DNA of 64,000 nucleotides from Planctomycetaceae bacterium (GCA_024742875.1 JANSXP010000023.1:1-64000); one strand, 5' to 3'. Shown: positions 46,204-62,007, numbered from the stretch's first letter. Made by a program: numbers and translations. Notes: generated by a model from the letters alone, not told the origin.

Positions 46204-46770
46204 ATGTCCAGCGAATCATCGGAGCCTGATCCGACTCAGGAGAAGCTTTGGTACGTTCTTAAGGTTCAGACGAATCGTGAGCGTACGATCCGTGATGCAC
46301 TGCTGAAGAAGGTGCGTCTGGAGGGGCTGGAGGATTGCTTCGGTGAGATCATGATTCCTTCGGAGAAGGTGGTCGATACCAGGAGTGGTAAGGCTCGGGA
46401 GTTGGAGCGCAAGCTGTTTCCCGGCTATATCATGATCAACATGATCCTCAATGATGAGACGTGGTATTTGGTTCGGGATACAGGGGGTGTGGGTGACTTT
46501 GCTGGTGCAGCAGGCAAGCCTATGCCCATGGAGCAATATGAGGTCGATCGTATGCTCGGCAAGGCCGAGGAGGATGCGACCAGTGCTCCGAAGGTGAAGA
46601 TTGAGTTTGCCACGGGCGATGTGGTGAAGATCAGGGAAGGTACGTTCGAAGAGTTCGAGGGGACGATCGAGGGTATCGATGAGCACAATGGGAAGATTTC
46701 TGTGTTGATAGAGATCTTCGGTCGGTCCACTCCAGTAGAGTTGGATCATTGGCAGGTTGAGTCGGTTTAG
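46204..46770 (+). CDS. nusG: transcription termination/antitermination protein NusG
   Basis: A 188-residue protein with the NusG N-terminal domain ([20 protein letters not shown], then [16 protein letters not shown]) and C-terminal KOW domain ([20 protein letters not shown]). It binds RNA polymerase and modulates pausing, Rho action and transcription-translation coupling. The ATG lies 128 bases after secE with no strong ribosome-binding site. The insert between domains is short. Given the T-tract hairpins inside this cluster, NusG may influence how the cluster itself is transcribed; that is inference. Confidence 0.97.
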   Translation: MSSESSEPDPTQEKLWYVLKVQTNRERTIRDALLKKVRLEGLEDCFGEIMIPSEKVVDTRSGKARELERKLFPGYIMINMILNDETWYLVRDTGGVGDFAGAAGKPMPMEQYEVDRMLGKAEEDATSAPKVKIEFATGDVVKIREGTFEEFEGTIEGIDEHNGKISVLIEIFGRSTPVELDHWQVESV

Positions 46771-46794
46771 TTCTTTTGACTGGGTTTGCTGAGC

Positions 46795-47220
46795 ATGGGC
46801 AAGCAGGTTACAGCGGAAATCAAAGTTCAGGTGGTTGGTGGTCAGGCGACGCCTGCTCCGCCGGTAGGTACCGCTTTGGGCCCGCACGGTGTGAACATTG
46901 GTCAGTTCGTTCAGCAGTTCAATGATCAGACCCGTGAGATGATGGGGACCACAATCCCTGTTGTGATCACGGTGTATAACGATCGGTCGTTCGACTTTGT
47001 GTTGAAGAGTCCGCCGGCTGCTGTGCTGCTGAAGAAGGCGGCTGGTATCGCCAAGGGTTCTGGGAATCCTCTGGCAAATAAGGTTGGGACGGTCACCAAC
47101 GCTCAGTTGGAGGAGATCGCAAAGGTGAAGATGAACGACCTGAACTCCAGTTCGCTGGAGCAGGCCGTGAAGGTCATTGCTGGCACGGCCCGGAGTATGG
47201 GTCTTGAGGTGGCCAAGTAG
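46795..47220 (+). CDS. rplK: 50S ribosomal protein L11
   Basis: A 141-residue protein, started at ATG 46795 ([20 protein letters not shown]); an in-frame TTG three codons earlier is not needed. The proline-rich [16 protein letters not shown] and the C-terminal [10 protein letters not shown] are diagnostic. L11 forms the GTPase-associated centre with 23S rRNA and takes part in stringent-response signalling. First gene of the L11-L1-L10-L12 run. Confidence 0.98.
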   Translation: MGKQVTAEIKVQVVGGQATPAPPVGTALGPHGVNIGQFVQQFNDQTREMMGTTIPVVITVYNDRSFDFVLKSPPAAVLLKKAAGIAKGSGNPLANKVGTVTNAQLEEIAKVKMNDLNSSSLEQAVKVIAGTARSMGLEVAK

Positions 47221-47297
47221 GTTGCTGGGTGTGCTGCCGGGTTGTTTGGTGGTGCGCTGGTCGGCGAAATTTCTTCAGAGAAACAAGTGGTGGGATT

Positions 47298-48002
47298 ATG
47301 GGACGCCAGTCAAAACGTATGGTGGCCTTGAGTAAAAAGGCGGCGGAGTTGGGGCAGCTGGAGCTGTCGGCTGCTGTTGAGGCTTTGAAGGGGCTTGAGG
47401 GTAAGCTCCCTAAGGGGGTTAAGCCGGTCAAGTTTGATCAGGCCGTCGAGATTGCGTTGCGTTTGGGTGTTGATCCTCGCCAGGCCGATCAGATGGTTCG
47501 TGGCTCCATTGTTCTGCCGCACGGTATTGGCAAGACTCAGCGTGTGATTGTGTTTGCTCAGGGCGACAACATCGCTGTCGCCGAGTCTGCCGGAGCTGAC
47601 TCGGTTGGCGGCAAGGAGCTGGCTGACAAGGTGAAGGACGGCTGGCTGGACTTTGACGTTGCCATTGCGACTCCGGACATGATGGGTGTTGTTGGCCCTC
47701 TTGGTCGAGTGCTGGGTCCGCGAGGGATGATGCCTTCGCCTCGTGCTGGCACAGTGACGCAGGATGTTGCGACGGCCGTGCAGGAGTACAAGGCTGGTAA
47801 GGTCGAGTTTCGAGTTGATGCTGGGTCAAACATTCACTGCGTTGTGGGGCGTATGTCGTTTACGCCTGCACAGTTGCAGGAGAATATTGAGGCCTTGCTG
47901 CAGTTTGTAAACGGCATGAAGCCGTCGACTGCAAAGGGTGTCTATATGCGTGGGCTGAATCTGACAGCCACGATGATGCCTTCCATCTCTGTTGCGGTTT
48001 AG
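47298..48002 (+). CDS. rplA: 50S ribosomal protein L1
   Basis: A 234-residue protein started at ATG 47298 ([20 protein letters not shown]); the open frame before it is not L1-like. Diagnostic segments are [39 protein letters not shown] and [12 protein letters not shown]1 forms the mobile L1 stalk at the E site and in many bacteria represses its own operon. The gene is 77 bases after rplK. Confidence 0.98.
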   Translation: MGRQSKRMVALSKKAAELGQLELSAAVEALKGLEGKLPKGVKPVKFDQAVEIALRLGVDPRQADQMVRGSIVLPHGIGKTQRVIVFAQGDNIAVAESAGADSVGGKELADKVKDGWLDFDVAIATPDMMGVVGPLGRVLGPRGMMPSPRAGTVTQDVATAVQEYKAGKVEFRVDAGSNIHCVVGRMSFTPAQLQENIEALLQFVNGMKPSTAKGVYMRGLNLTATMMPSISVAV

Positions 48003-48022
48003 TTTAGGTCAAAGGTGAGGTT

Positions 48023-48538
48023 ATGAGCCGCCAGATTAAGACAATGCTGATTGATGACCTGCAGTCCCGACTCGGTGAGGCGCGAGACATGCTGGTTGTT
48101 GACTGCTCAAAGCTGGATGCGATTACGGCCAACAAGTGGCGGCTGGATATGCGGTCCAAGAGCATCAGCGCCCTGACTGTGAAGAACTCCATTGCTCGCA
48201 ATGCTCTGGGTCGCCTTGGTGTAGGCGGTTTGGAAGATATTCTGGCCGGGCCGTCGACGCTCGTCTGGGGCGGCGAGGATGTTGTGGCTCTGTCAAAGGA
48301 GATCACGGCGTGGGCGAGGCAGTGTGATCAATTGAAGATTAAAGGGGCCTCGGTTGAGGGGCAGGGGCTTGACGCTGATGGTGTGGTGGCTCTGAGTAAG
48401 AGTCCCGGCCGAGCGGAGCTCATCGGCCAGATTGCTGGCCTGCTGCTGTCTCCTGGCGCTCAGTTGGCCGGCGCCCTGCAGGGGCCTGGTGGCAAGTTGG
48501 CTGGCTGTCTTAAGGCCATCTCAGAGAACGAAGATTAG
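48023..48538 (+). CDS. rplJ: 50S ribosomal protein L10
   Basis: A 171-residue protein beginning [20 protein letters not shown], preceded by AGGTGAGG. The [14 protein letters not shown] and the helical C-terminus that anchors L7/L12 dimers are recognisable. L10 holds the L12 stalk on the ribosome. Only 20 bases separate it from rplA, so the usual long L10 leader of other bacteria is absent here. Confidence 0.97.
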   Translation: MSRQIKTMLIDDLQSRLGEARDMLVVDCSKLDAITANKWRLDMRSKSISALTVKNSIARNALGRLGVGGLEDILAGPSTLVWGGEDVVALSKEITAWARQCDQLKIKGASVEGQGLDADGVVALSKSPGRAELIGQIAGLLLSPGAQLAGALQGPGGKLAGCLKAISENED

Positions 48539-48615
48539 TCTGGCCCCCGGTGTTGTCCGGGGTGGCAGGTTATTTCCATACGCGATAGCTTCCTTACAGA
48601 ACGAAAGGTGTAAGT

Positions 48616-49032
48616 ATGTCCACTGCAGAAGCAGAAGCTACAGAATTTGATGCGGCAACTAAAGAGCTGGGCGACAAAATTGTCGGTCTGACTCTGTTGG
48701 AAGCCAAGAAGGTTGTTGACTACCTGAAAGAGACCCACGGCATTGAGCCTGCTGGTGGTGGTGCCGTGATGATGGCAGCCGCACCGGCTGAAGAAGGTGG
48801 CAGTGGCGGCGGTGGTGAGCAGACGGAATTTGACGTTGTCCTGACCGGTGACGGCGGCAACAAGATTCCTGTGATCAAAGTCGTTCGCGCTGCGACCGGT
48901 CTTGGTCTGAAGGAAGCGAAAGAGCTGGTTGAAGCTGCTCCCAAGGCCATCAAAGAAGGTGTGGCTAAGGAAGACGCTGAAAAGCTCAAAGAGGAAATCG
49001 AAGGTGCCGGCGGTACCTGCGAAATCAAGTAG
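48616..49032 (+). CDS. rplL: 50S ribosomal protein L7/L12
   Basis: A 138-residue stalk protein. The N-terminal dimerisation helices are followed by an Ala/Gly/Glu hinge ([13 protein letters not shown], about 58-72) and the C-terminal domain [20 protein letters not shown], continuing to [20 protein letters not shown]. It recruits translation GTPases. It is slightly longer than the usual 120-130 residues because of an N-terminal extension of about ten residues. AAAGG precedes the ATG. Confidence 0.98.
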   Translation: MSTAEAEATEFDAATKELGDKIVGLTLLEAKKVVDYLKETHGIEPAGGGAVMMAAAPAEEGGSGGGGEQTEFDVVLTGDGGNKIPVIKVVRAATGLGLKEAKELVEAAPKAIKEGVAKEDAEKLKEEIEGAGGTCEIK

Positions 49033-49066
49033 TCATCTGACTGCTTAGTAATGAAGCTTCGCTGAG

Positions 49067-49094
49067 AGCTGACGCGGCTGGTGCTGCGTCAGCT
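49067..49094 (+). other. hairpin downstream of rplL
   Basis: A perfect 9-bp inverted repeat AGCTGACGC / GCGTCAGCT with a 10-base loop, 35 bases after the rplL stop. No T tract follows, so it is more likely an RNA processing or stability element than a terminator. Confidence 0.6.
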
Positions 49095-49227
49095 ACTCGT
49101 GTTAAGTGGCACAGCCTGTCCGATTTTGGTATTCTGTGCCTGTCCCGTCGGGGATGTTGCTCCCGGGCCCTGCTCACGGCTGTTTGGAAATTAAAGCTCT
49201 ACTGCGATTTACCGCGTGAAATGGAAG

Positions 49228-49258
49228 GCAGTTGCCTCTTTGGGGCAGGTGCTTTTTT
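49228..49258 (+). terminator. T-tract hairpin ahead of rpoB (possible attenuator)
   Basis: A 6-bp stem TGCCTC / GGGGCA with a three-base loop, extended by outer GCA/TGC pairing across a mismatch, then six T bases. It lies about 70 bases before the rpoB ATG. An rplL-rpoB attenuator is known in Escherichia coli, so a similar role is plausible. Confidence 0.6.
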
Positions 49259-49327
49259 GTCTGCGCGGGTTGTGATCCTGAGCGGTCGCTGCCTCTCCGA
49301 CTTGTTCATCAGAAAGCTGTACGACTA

Positions 49328-52300
49328 ATGCCAGTACCTGCTATCCGTACCATCGACCAGGATGCTGTCCGTAACTTCGGTAAAATTCAGGCGGACTATG
49401 AAATTAGCGATTTGACTCGGATTCAGACCGAGTCCTACGCTCGTTTTTTGCAGCTGGACAGGTCTTCACGTGACCGGCTGGAGCAGGGGATTGAAGGGAT
49501 CCTGCGAGAAGTCTTTCCAATCGAGAGCTATGACGGGCAGTTCCGCCTGGAGTACGTCCGCTACGAACTGGGCAAGCCGCGTTACACTCCGCCTGAATGC
49601 CGCCAGTTGCGTCTGACCTATGGCATGCCGTTTCGTGTCTGGCTGCGTCTGATTAAGGAGCAGCCGGTCGAGGAAGAGGTGTATCTGGGCGACATTCCTA
49701 TCATGATTGGCGGTGGTGAGTTCATCATCAACGGTGCGGAGCGAGTGGTGGTCAGTCAGTTGCATCGCTCTCCCGGTGTCGATTTTGTGATGGCCGAGGA
49801 AACGGCCAGCAGCGACCGTAAGACAGAGTCCTGCCGCATCATTCCCGAGCGTGGCAGCTGGATTGAGTTGATTGTCACCAAGAAGGATGCTGTGGCGGTT
49901 CGCATCGACCAGAGCGGTAAGTTCTCGGCGATGACGCTGTTACGAGCCATGTCGCCCGACTACTCGTCGGACTCTTCCATTATTCGTCTCTATCATGAGA
50001 CGGACACCATGAAGGTCACGGCCAAGACGGATCCTGCCAAGCTGGTGGGGCAGTACGTGGTTGAGGATCTTGTCTTCCCCATCGGCCATGATCGGTGCGG
50101 TGAGATTATCTGTGATGCAGGCGGTCAGCTGACCGAGGCTTCCGTCGAGGATTTGTTGTCCTCCGGCCTGAAAGAGATTGAGGTGGCCACAGACGTTCAG
50201 GACCCCGTGATTCTGAAGACTCTGGCAGAAGACAACACGTCAACGCACGAAGAAGCTCTCCTGAGAATCTATCAGCGTCTGCGTCCTGGAAATCCGCCCA
50301 ACCTGGACAAGGCTTCGGATCTGTTCAAAGAGAAGTTCTTTGATCTGAATCGCTATCGTCTGGGGCGTGTCGGTCGATTTCGCATCAATCGCAAGTTCGA
50401 TCAGGACGTGCCGGACGACGAGATGACGCTCCGTCCGGAAGACTTCATCAACGCCATCCGCTATCTGATGCGACTGCGAATGGGGGATGAGACGGCTAAT
50501 ATCGATGACATCGATAACCTCGGAAATCGACGTCTGCGAACGATCGACGAGCTGGCTGCGGATGAAATTCGCAAGGGCTTCCTGAAGCTGCGGCGGACCG
50601 TTCAGGAACGCATGAGCCTGAAGGAAGTTGACGGCATGACGCCGCGGACGCTGATTAACCCGAAGAGTGTTTCGGCGGCGATCGACTTCTTCTACGGCCG
50701 CAGTGAGCTGTCGCAGGTGGTTGACCAGACCAACCCTCTGTCGATGCTGACCCATGAGCGTCGTCTGAGTGCCCTGGGGCCCGGTGGTCTGAACCGCAAG
50801 CGTGCCGGTTTCGAGGTTCGTGATGTTCACATTTCTCACTACGGTCGTATCTGTCCGATTGAGACGCCGGAAGGGACCAATATTGGCCTGATTTCGAGTC
50901 TGGGTATCTTCGCCAAAGTGGACGATTACGGATTTCTGATCACGCCATATCGCAAGGTCGAAGAAGGTCGTGTGACCGATGAGGTTGTATGGCTGCGTGC
51001 CGACGAAGAGTCTTTCGCGCACGTCGCACCCGCCGATACGCCGATTCAGGATGGTGAGATTCAGGAGACTCTGGTTCTCGCGCGGTACAAAAGCGACGTG
51101 GTCTGGGTTCCCAAAGAGCGAGTGCAGTATACGGACGTGGCTCCCTGCCAGATGGTGGGGGTCTCTGCTGGTCTGATTCCATTCCTTGAGCATGACGATG
51201 CTAACCGGGCCCTTATGGGGTCCAACATGCAGCGGCAGGCCGTGCCTTTGCTCATCGCTGAGCGTCCGGTCGTTGGTACCGGGATGGAAGACGCGGTGGC
51301 TCAGCACTCAGGGATGCTGCTGCGAGCCGAAAAGAGTGGCACGGTGACGTATGTTGATGCCACTGTGATCGAGATTGATGGCCGCCGATTCCCGCTGCGT
51401 AAGTTTGTTCGTTTGAACGAACGTACGTGTCTGAATCAGAAGCCGATTGTGTCTGTTGGCGAGAAAGTGAAGGCCGGTCAGTTGTTGTGTGACAGTGCAG
51501 CGACCAAGCGGGGCACACTGGCGCTTGGGCGCAACGTGCTGGTCGCCTTCATGTCGTGGGGTGGGTACAACTTTGAAGACGCGATCATTCTGAGCGAGCG
51601 TCTGGTGAAGGAAGACGTCTATACGTCCATTCACCTCGATGAATTCGACGTGGAGATTCGTGAGACCAAGCTGGGTCGGGAAGAGTTCACTCGCGACATT
51701 CCGAATGTCAGTGAGAAGGCTCTGCATCACCTGGATGAAGACGGTATCGTCAAGATCGGTACTCGCGTGCATCCAGGCGATATTCTGGTCGGCAAAGTGT
51801 CGCCCAAGGCGAAGTCGGAGCTCACGCCGGAAGAGAAGCTCCTGCACGCGATCTTTGGTCGTGCGGGTGAAGACGTGAAGAACGAGTCGCTGGAAGTGCC
51901 CAGTGGTGTCGGTGGCATCGTGATCCATACCGAGAAGTTCTCTCGCCGCATGAGCCTGTCGGACATGGAACGCAAGAAGTTTGAGGACGAACTCAAGCTT
52001 GTTGAGAACGAAGGTGATGCTCGTATCACCGAGGCGTTCCGTGTCTTTGCGGCTAAGTTGAAAGACGAGTTGGGCCAGCCACTGACCGACCCCGATGGTC
52101 GGGACATGGGGAGCCTGGATGACCCGAAGGCTGTCGCGGAATTTGCTCGTGGTTTCCTGGCCTACTTTGAAGGGCTGGACATTCGCAGTGCTCAGAAAAA
52201 GACGGCCGCTCGCAAGCTGATTAAGGAAGAGTGGACCGACGTTGAGATCATCATCGACGAAGAGGATCATCGTCTGAACAGCATGAAGCGCGGCGATGAG

Positions 52301-53050
52301 CTGCCCAGCGGCGTGCTGCAGATGGTGAAAGTTTATGTGGCGTCCAAACGGCACATTTCTGTCGGCGACAAAATGGCAGGCCGCCATGGAAACAAAGGGG
52401 TCATCTCCAAGGTGCTGCCGATCGAGGACATGCCTTATCTGGAGGATGGCACCTCGGTTGACATCATTCTCAATCCTCTGGGTGTACCCAGCCGTATGAA
52501 TGTGGGGCAGATTCTCGAAACCCACCTTGGCTGGGCGGCTGGAACACTCGGTTATCGGGCGATCTGTCCCGTGTTTGACGGAGCGACGGAGTCTGAGGTG
52601 CGTGATGCCCTGCGAGAAGCAGAGCTGCCGGAAGAGGGTAAGGCATTCCTGCGTGACGGCCGCACGGGTGAACTGATGGAGCAGAAGACCACGGTTGGCT
52701 ACATCTACATGCTGAAGCTGCACCACCTCGTCGATGACAAGGTTCACGCACGGGCGACGGGGCCATACTCGCTGATCACGCAGCAGCCTTTGGGCGGCAA
52801 GGCGCGGTTCGGCGGTCAGCGTTTTGGGGAGATGGAAGTGTGGGCTCTGGAAGCTTACGGAGCAGCTTACATCCTCCAGGAACTGCTGACGGTTAAGTCG
52901 GACGACGTGGAAGGGCGAACCAAGATCTACGAGTCGATGGTGAAGGGCGAAAACACGCTGGAGGCGGGAACGCCGGCCAGCTTCGACGTTCTGAACAACG
53001 AGATTCGAGGTCTGTGTCTGAATCTTCAGCTGGAAAAGGCCAACCACTAA
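49328..53050 (+). CDS. rpoB: DNA-directed RNA polymerase subunit beta
   Basis: A 1240-residue catalytic subunit. The ATG at 49328 ([20 protein letters not shown]) is preferred; upstream open frame crosses the T-tract hairpin. Family landmarks include [20 protein letters not shown], the rifampicin-pocket segment [20 protein letters not shown] followed by [29 protein letters not shown], the [17 protein letters not shown] segment and the C-terminal [20 protein letters not shown]. The rifampicin-contact positions visible (Asp-Gln... His... Arg-Leu) look wild type except normal phylum variation; resistance was not judged. rpoC follows after about 107 bases. Confidence 0.99.
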   Translation: MPVPAIRTIDQDAVRNFGKIQADYEISDLTRIQTESYARFLQLDRSSRDRLEQGIEGILREVFPIESYDGQFRLEYVRYELGKPRYTPPECRQLRLTYGMPFRVWLRLIKEQPVEEEVYLGDIPIMIGGGEFIINGAERVVVSQLHRSPGVDFVMAEETASSDRKTESCRIIPERGSWIELIVTKKDAVAVRIDQSGKFSAMTLLRAMSPDYSSDSSIIRLYHETDTMKVTAKTDPAKLVGQYVVEDLVFPIGHDRCGEIICDAGGQLTEASVEDLLSSGLKEIEVATDVQDPVILKTLAEDNTSTHEEALLRIYQRLRPGNPPNLDKASDLFKEKFFDLNRYRLGRVGRFRINRKFDQDVPDDEMTLRPEDFINAIRYLMRLRMGDETANIDDIDNLGNRRLRTIDELAADEIRKGFLKLRRTVQERMSLKEVDGMTPRTLINPKSVSAAIDFFYGRSELSQVVDQTNPLSMLTHERRLSALGPGGLNRKRAGFEVRDVHISHYGRICPIETPEGTNIGLISSLGIFAKVDDYGFLITPYRKVEEGRVTDEVVWLRADEESFAHVAPADTPIQDGEIQETLVLARYKSDVVWVPKERVQYTDVAPCQMVGVSAGLIPFLEHDDANRALMGSNMQRQAVPLLIAERPVVGTGMEDAVAQHSGMLLRAEKSGTVTYVDATVIEIDGRRFPLRKFVRLNERTCLNQKPIVSVGEKVKAGQLLCDSAATKRGTLALGRNVLVAFMSWGGYNFEDAIILSERLVKEDVYTSIHLDEFDVEIRETKLGREEFTRDIPNVSEKALHHLDEDGIVKIGTRVHPGDILVGKVSPKAKSELTPEEKLLHAIFGRAGEDVKNESLEVPSGVGGIVIHTEKFSRRMSLSDMERKKFEDELKLVENEGDARITEAFRVFAAKLKDELGQPLTDPDGRDMGSLDDPKAVAEFARGFLAYFEGLDIRSAQKKTAARKLIKEEWTDVEIIIDEEDHRLNSMKRGDELPSGVLQMVKVYVASKRHISVGDKMAGRHGNKGVISKVLPIEDMPYLEDGTSVDIILNPLGVPSRMNVGQILETHLGWAAGTLGYRAICPVFDGATESEVRDALREAELPEEGKAFLRDGRTGELMEQKTTVGYIYMLKLHHLVDDKVHARATGPYSLITQQPLGGKARFGGQRFGEMEVWALEAYGAAYILQELLTVKSDDVEGRTKIYESMVKGENTLEAGTPASFDVLNNEIRGLCLNLQLEKANH

Positions 53051-53157
53051 CTGAAGCCCCAAGCGGGGCATCACGGCTGGTCTTTTGGGTGTGCTTTCTC
53101 GGGGTGTCAGCAAACAACCCCGATTACTAATAAAAACAGGTGTTGAGGAGTCTGGAC

Positions 53158-57480
<4,323 letters not shown>

Positions 57481-57494
57481 TTATTGGAATTTGG

Positions 57495-57526
57495 CCCGTT
57501 TTGGCCGTCAACTCGGCCTTAACGGG
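57495..57526 (+). other. stem-loop after rpoC
   Basis: Paired arms CCCGTT / AACGGG and GGCC / GGCC separated by a symmetrical TT/TT internal loop, 8-base apical loop. No T tract follows. It is 15 bases after the rpoC stop and may protect or process the transcript. Confidence 0.5.
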
Positions 57527-57569
57527 TGAAATAGACTGATTGCAGAAATGCAAGGTTGACGATCAAACA

Positions 57570-57601
57570 GGGCACCAGTAGAGTGCCCGATTCGTTTTTT
57601 T
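57570..57601 (+). terminator. T-tract hairpin ahead of rpsL (possible attenuator)
   Basis: A 6-bp stem GGGCAC / GTGCCC with a 7-base loop, followed after six bases by seven T residues. It lies 34 bases before the rpsL ATG, too close for a new promoter, which suggests partial termination. Confidence 0.6.
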
Positions 57602-57635
57602 GACATCCCTGACAGAGTCGTCCGGATTAACCGAC

Positions 57636-58007
57636 ATGCCGACCATCAATCAACTTGTCCGCAAGCCGCGAAAGCAGCAGAAATCCAAGAGTAAGACTCC
57701 GCTGCTGGAGCGTTGCCCGCAGAAGCGAGGCGTGTGTCTGCAGGTGAAAACTGTGACACCCAAAAAGCCTAACTCTGCTCTGCGAAAGGTGGCTCGTGTG
57801 CGTCTTTCCAACGGCAAGGAATGCACGGCGTACATTCCGGGTGAAGGGCACAACCTGCAGGAACACAGTATTGTGCTGGTCCGCGGCGGTCGAGTCCGTG
57901 ACCTTCCCGGTGTGCGTTACAAGGTCATCCGCGGTGTTCTCGACACACTCGGCGTTGGCGATCGTCGCCAGGCGCGTAGCCGTTACGGCACCAAACTTCC
58001 CAAGTAA
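57636..58007 (+). CDS. rpsL: 30S ribosomal protein S12
   Basis: A 123-residue decoding-centre protein from ATG 57636 ([20 protein letters not shown]). The streptomycin-site segments are recognisable: [20 protein letters not shown] and the later [14 protein letters not shown], both of wild-type form including Lys and Pro at the usual positions. First gene of the str group; rpsG follows after 37 bases. Confidence 0.98.
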   Translation: MPTINQLVRKPRKQQKSKSKTPLLERCPQKRGVCLQVKTVTPKKPNSALRKVARVRLSNGKECTAYIPGEGHNLQEHSIVLVRGGRVRDLPGVRYKVIRGVLDTLGVGDRRQARSRYGTKLPK

Positions 58008-58044
58008 TTTTCTGCGTTTGTCGCACTGCTAAGACCGCAAGACC

Positions 58045-58518
58045 ATGGTTAAGAAATTTACGGCCAGCGCCACCCAGCTCAAGCCAGACACTCGGTACAA
58101 CTCTGTGCTGATCTCCAAATTCGTCAACTGCCTGATGCTGGACGGCAAGAAGAGTGTGGCGACGCGAGTCGTCTACGACGCACTCGATAAGATCAAGCAG
58201 CAGGTGCCTGACGAGGAGCCACTGGACGTGTTCGTTCAGGCGGTTGACAACGTGAAGCCAGCTATCGAAGTGCGTTCCAAGCGAGTCGGTGGTGCGACTT
58301 ACCAGGTCCCAACCCCTGTCAGCCCCAAGCGTCAGCAGGCACTGTCGATCCGCTGGATCCTGGAAGCGGTTCGTGGCAAGAAGGGCCGACCGGTCGCTCG
58401 TTCTTTGTCTGATGAACTGCTGGCGGCCTATCGCCGTGAGGGCGTGGCAATGACCAAGCGTGAAAACGTTCACCGTATGGCTGAGGCTAACAAAGCATTC
58501 TCCCACTTTGCGTGGTAA
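58045..58518 (+). CDS. rpsG: 30S ribosomal protein S7
   Basis: A 157-residue primary 16S-binding protein. [40 protein letters not shown] and the C-terminal [15 protein letters not shown] are diagnostic. S7 organises the 30S head and binds near the E-site tRNA. A strong terminator-like hairpin follows 73 bases after the stop. Confidence 0.98.
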   Translation: MVKKFTASATQLKPDTRYNSVLISKFVNCLMLDGKKSVATRVVYDALDKIKQQVPDEEPLDVFVQAVDNVKPAIEVRSKRVGGATYQVPTPVSPKRQQALSIRWILEAVRGKKGRPVARSLSDELLAAYRREGVAMTKRENVHRMAEANKAFSHFAW

Positions 58519-58591
58519 CCCATTCGTCGGTTGGGTGTCGTGCGAAACGGGACTTCGCACAATCTCACAGAGCGAAATCAGAAAATCGATT

Positions 58592-58627
58592 CGCCAGACA
58601 GGTTGTCCCTGTTTGGCGTTTTTTTTT
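58592..58627 (+). terminator. intrinsic terminator or attenuator between rpsG and fusA
   Basis: An 11-bp stem CGCCAGACAGG / CCTGTTTGGCG (one G-T pair), five-base loop and nine T residues: the strongest such element in the ribosomal cluster. fusA starts 47 bases after the T tract, with no promoter recognised in that space. Confidence 0.9.
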
Positions 58628-58674
58628 GCACACGCTGCTCCAGCCTGGGGCGGCCGGTTTATTGAGGCAGACTG

Positions 58675-60747
58675 ATGACTCGGTCCATCGACAGCATTCG
58701 CAACATCGGCATCATTGCTCACATTGACGCCGGCAAGACCACGACAACGGAGCGAATTCTGTACTACACAGGCGCGTCCTATCGCATGGGCAACGTCGAC
58801 GACGGCACCACGCAGACCGACTTCGATCCGGAAGAGGCGCAGCGTGGCATTACGATCTATTCGGCGGCCGTTACGTGTGAGTGGAATAATCGCACGATCA
58901 ATATCATCGACACACCGGGGCATGTTGACTTCACGGCCGAGGTGGAGCGAAGCCTGCGCGTTCTGGACGGCGCGGTGGTGATCTTCAGTGCGGTCGAAGG
59001 CGTGGAGGCTCAGAGTGAGACGGTGTGGCGTCAGGCGGACCGTTATTCTGTGCCGCGAATCTGTTTTATTAACAAGATGGACCGAATCGGGGCAGGGTAT
59101 TCGCGCGTGATTGACGCAATGAAGTCCCGGCTTCGCGCGCGGCCCTTACCGCTGCAGATTCCCATCGGCGAAGGTCCGGCGACCAACGATAATGGTTTCT
59201 TCGGAATCATCGATCTGCTGACTATGCAGGCCATGTATTGGGATGATGAGTCCCGCGGGTCCGAATTTCGGACAGAAGACATCCCTGAGCACCTAATGGA
59301 CGACGCTCAGTTGATGCGGGCAGAACTGCTGGATGCTCTGTCTGATGTCGACGAGGACGTCATGACGCTGCATATGGAGGAGCAGGAAGTTTCTCGGGAA
59401 TTGCTCCTGAAGGCGCTTCGGGCAGGCGTTATTGCGGGGGAATTTCATCCTGTGCTGTGCGGGTCGTCGCTGGACTATATTGGCGTTCAACCCGTGCTTG
59501 ATGCCATTACTGAGCTGTTGCCGAGTCCTCTGGATCGTCCGCCGGTGACCGGTGTGGATCCGTCTCCCAAGGCTGGCGGGAAGGAGATTTCGCGTCAGTC
59601 GGCTTCGTCTGATCCCGTTTGTGCGCTGGTGTTCAAGATTCAGTCGGATAGTCATGGGGACCTCTATTTCGCCCGCGTTTACTCGGGGGTTCTCAAAAGC
59701 AATTCCCGGCTGCTAAACCCCCGGACAAAGAAGAAGGAGTTGATCACACAATTGTGGCACATTCAGTCCGACTCGCGGGAGAAAGTGGAGCAGGTCGAGG
59801 CGGGTGACATCTGCGGCATTGTTGGCCCCAAAGAGACGGGTACGGGCGATACGCTTTGCGACCCACAGAAGGCCATCGTGCTGGAAAAGATCAAGTTTCC
59901 TGAGACGGTCATCTCCATGGCGATTGAGCCGGAATCCAGTAGTGACCGCAAGAAGCTCGTGCAGGTGCTCGACAAACTGCAGCGGCAGGATCCGACATTT
60001 GTCGCTCGCACCGACGAAGAGACGGGCCAGACCATCGTGAGTGGAATGGGAGAGCTGCATCTCGAGGTTGTTCAGCACCGCATGGAGCGAGACTTCAACA
60101 TGAAGGTCCGTGTGCACAAGCCGCGGGTCAGCTACCGCGAAAAACTCAAGACGGCCATGAATTCTCGAGTCGAGTTCAGCGTGACCACGCCCGCTGCGAC
60201 GCTGTTTTTCGGGCTGGAGGTGGTGGCCGACCAGAAGCCGCCCAGCGAGGAGCCCGTGCTTGTCACTCACAAGCTGAAGCCGGGGGTGCTGCCGGAGCCG
60301 CTGCTGAAAGTCCTGCTGGAGTCACTGTATGATGCGGCCGCCGGCGGGGGTAAGCTGGGCTTTCCGCTCATGGACTTAAGCCTGACGGTGGTGAAGGTGG
60401 ATTATCGCGAGGAGGAGTCCACTGATACGGCCATTCGCTCGGCCGTCTCGCAGGCGTTCAACAAATTCCTTAATCAAGGCGACATGGTGCTGATGGAGCC
60501 CATCATGTCGCTGGAAGTGGTCACCCCCGAGGAGTTCCTGGGCAATATTCAATCCGACCTGAATACCCGGCGCGCTCTGATTGTTGATTCCGATCGCCGC
60601 GGCGACCTGTGCGTGTTGAAGGCGGAGGCGCCTCTCATTGCCATGTTTGGGTATTCTACGAAAGTTAGAAGCCTTTCTCAGGGTCGAGCTTCATATTCGA
60701 TGGAGCCATGTCGATACTCCGAGGCACCTCCGGGCTCAACTGTTTGA
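58675..60747 (+). CDS. fusA: elongation factor G
   Basis: A 690-residue translocation GTPase; ATG 58675 has GAGG seven bases upstream. G1 is [11 protein letters not shown] (15-25), G3 DTPGHVDF, guanine site NKMD, and the C-terminus has [20 protein letters not shown]. All domains are present and the length is normal. It shares an unusual [13 protein letters not shown] switch I region and a short C-terminal tail ending EAPPGSTV with spirochaete/planctomycete-type EF-G; whether it is the main translocase or a recycling-type paralogue cannot be told here. It is cut off from rpsLG by a strong terminator-like hairpin. Confidence 0.97.
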   Translation: MTRSIDSIRNIGIIAHIDAGKTTTTERILYYTGASYRMGNVDDGTTQTDFDPEEAQRGITIYSAAVTCEWNNRTINIIDTPGHVDFTAEVERSLRVLDGAVVIFSAVEGVEAQSETVWRQADRYSVPRICFINKMDRIGAGYSRVIDAMKSRLRARPLPLQIPIGEGPATNDNGFFGIIDLLTMQAMYWDDESRGSEFRTEDIPEHLMDDAQLMRAELLDALSDVDEDVMTLHMEEQEVSRELLLKALRAGVIAGEFHPVLCGSSLDYIGVQPVLDAITELLPSPLDRPPVTGVDPSPKAGGKEISRQSASSDPVCALVFKIQSDSHGDLYFARVYSGVLKSNSRLLNPRTKKKELITQLWHIQSDSREKVEQVEAGDICGIVGPKETGTGDTLCDPQKAIVLEKIKFPETVISMAIEPESSSDRKKLVQVLDKLQRQDPTFVARTDEETGQTIVSGMGELHLEVVQHRMERDFNMKVRVHKPRVSYREKLKTAMNSRVEFSVTTPAATLFFGLEVVADQKPPSEEPVLVTHKLKPGVLPEPLLKVLLESLYDAAAGGGKLGFPLMDLSLTVVKVDYREEESTDTAIRSAVSQAFNKFLNQGDMVLMEPIMSLEVVTPEEFLGNIQSDLNTRRALIVDSDRRGDLCVLKAEAPLIAMFGYSTKVRSLSQGRASYSMEPCRYSEAPPGSTV

Positions 60748-60798
60748 GTCTCGCAGCCGATAATCTGCGAAACACTTTCGATTCTGAATGTCGAATTG

Positions 60799-60827
60799 TT
60801 GACAGATTGTTGGACGATCCCTAACAT
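60799..60827 (+). promoter_or_regulatory. sigma-70-type promoter ahead of rpsJ
   Basis: A perfect -35 box TTGACA (60799-60804), a 17-base spacer and TAACAT (60822-60827, 4 of 6 to -10). rpsJ starts 66 bases later. A small hairpin TCGCAG/CTGCGA at 60751-60770 just upstream may end the fusA transcript. It probably starts the S10 operon. Confidence 0.75.
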
Positions 60828-60892
60828 GTGCGATTCCCCGATTTTGGGGCGGCGATAATTTTACGTAACCTCTTTGGTGAAGGTGATTTGCG

Positions 60893-61219
60893 GTGGCTGC
60901 TGGCGACGAAAGTATCCGAATTCGGATGGAAGCATACGACCATTCGGTGCTGGACCAATCTGCGGCGGACATTGTAGACACGGCAAAACGCACTGGAGCG
61001 GTTGTGCATGGGCCAATTCCGTTGCCGACTCGCATTGAGCGGTACACGGTTTTGCGTAGTCCTCACATCGACAAGAAGTCGCGTGAGCAGTTCGAGATTC
61101 GCACGCACAAGCGTCTGATTGACATTTGTCAGCCTACGGGTAAGACGATTGATGCTTTGAATAAACTGTCGCTGCCGGCTGGTGTCGACATCAAGATTAA
61201 GGCAACTGCGACGGCGTAA
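60893..61219 (+). CDS. rpsJ: 30S ribosomal protein S10 (NusE)
   Basis: A 108-residue protein from GTG 60893, with AAGGTGAT upstream. [40 protein letters not shown] and the [17 protein letters not shown] segment are diagnostic. Besides the ribosome it works with NusB/NusG in antitermination. It heads the S10 operon (S10-L3-L4-L23-L2-S19). Confidence 0.98.
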   Translation: MAAGDESIRIRMEAYDHSVLDQSAADIVDTAKRTGAVVHGPIPLPTRIERYTVLRSPHIDKKSREQFEIRTHKRLIDICQPTGKTIDALNKLSLPAGVDIKIKATATA

Positions 61220-61306
61220 ATGCTCGTCATTCAGTTGTGATTGCTGGTGCCTTCGCACTTGCGAAGAGCCTTTCTCCTTACGCTTTCAGCGCCCGGGTGC
61301 TGTGCT

Positions 61307-61999
61307 ATGCCTGTTGGTTTGCTTGGTAAGAAAATTGGAATGACACAGGTGTACAATGACGATGGCGTCATTGTGCCGGTGACAGTCATTGAGGCTGGGC
61401 CCTGTGTTGTGACTCAGGTCCGTACCGCTGATCGCGACGGTTACGATGCTGTTCAGCTGGGCTTTGGTGATAAGCCCCGCCGTCTGGCGTCTCGTGCGGC
61501 GCGCGGTCATGTGGCGGAGATCGCTGGTCGGCGTCAGAAGCAGCGAGCTGCTGCTGGCGTTGAGTCTGTGGCTCGTGCGGACTGTGAGCCCAAGTCCTTT
61601 GTTCGCGAGTTTCGCTGCGACTCTGGTCATGAGTTTGAGGTGGGGCAGTCGCTGGCGGCTGATGTCGTTGCTGACTGGAAGTTCATTGATGTGATCGGCA
61701 CCTCCAAGGGTCGCGGTCATGCAGGTGTGATGAAGCGTCACAACTTTTCTGGTCAGCGAGCCAGTCATGGCGTGAAGCGTGTGCACCGCCATCCTGGTTC
61801 GATTGGGCAGAGTGCTGATCCGGCCCGTGTGATTAAGGGGACTCGAATGGCCGGTCGTTACGGCGGTTCTCGAGTGACCGTGCGGAATCTGAAGCTGGTG
61901 AAGGCGGACGCTGAAAATAACATGGTATTGGTTGAGGGGGCTGTGCCCGGCCCCAATGGCGGCTACGTCGTTCTGCGTCACTCAGCTAAGAATCGGTAG
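61307..61999 (+). CDS. rplC: 50S ribosomal protein L3
   Basis: A 230-residue protein from ATG 61307 (MPVGLLGKKIGMTQVYNDDG); the frame before it is not L3-like. GTSKGRGHAGVMKRHNFSGQ, the glutamine-containing loop near the peptidyl-transferase centre, and HRHPGSIGQSADPARVIKGT are diagnostic. rplD starts 8 bases after the stop. Confidence 0.98.
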   Translation: MPVGLLGKKIGMTQVYNDDGVIVPVTVIEAGPCVVTQVRTADRDGYDAVQLGFGDKPRRLASRAARGHVAEIAGRRQKQRAAAGVESVARADCEPKSFVREFRCDSGHEFEVGQSLAADVVADWKFIDVIGTSKGRGHAGVMKRHNFSGQRASHGVKRVHRHPGSIGQSADPARVIKGTRMAGRYGGSRVTVRNLKLVKADAENNMVLVEGAVPGPNGGYVVLRHSAKNR

Positions 62000-62007
62000 G
62001 TGTGATC

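Noticed and set aside
51308-53113. A 601-codon open frame on the minus strand opposite rpoB
   Set aside because: Same reason: it shadows rpoB and has no family resemblance.
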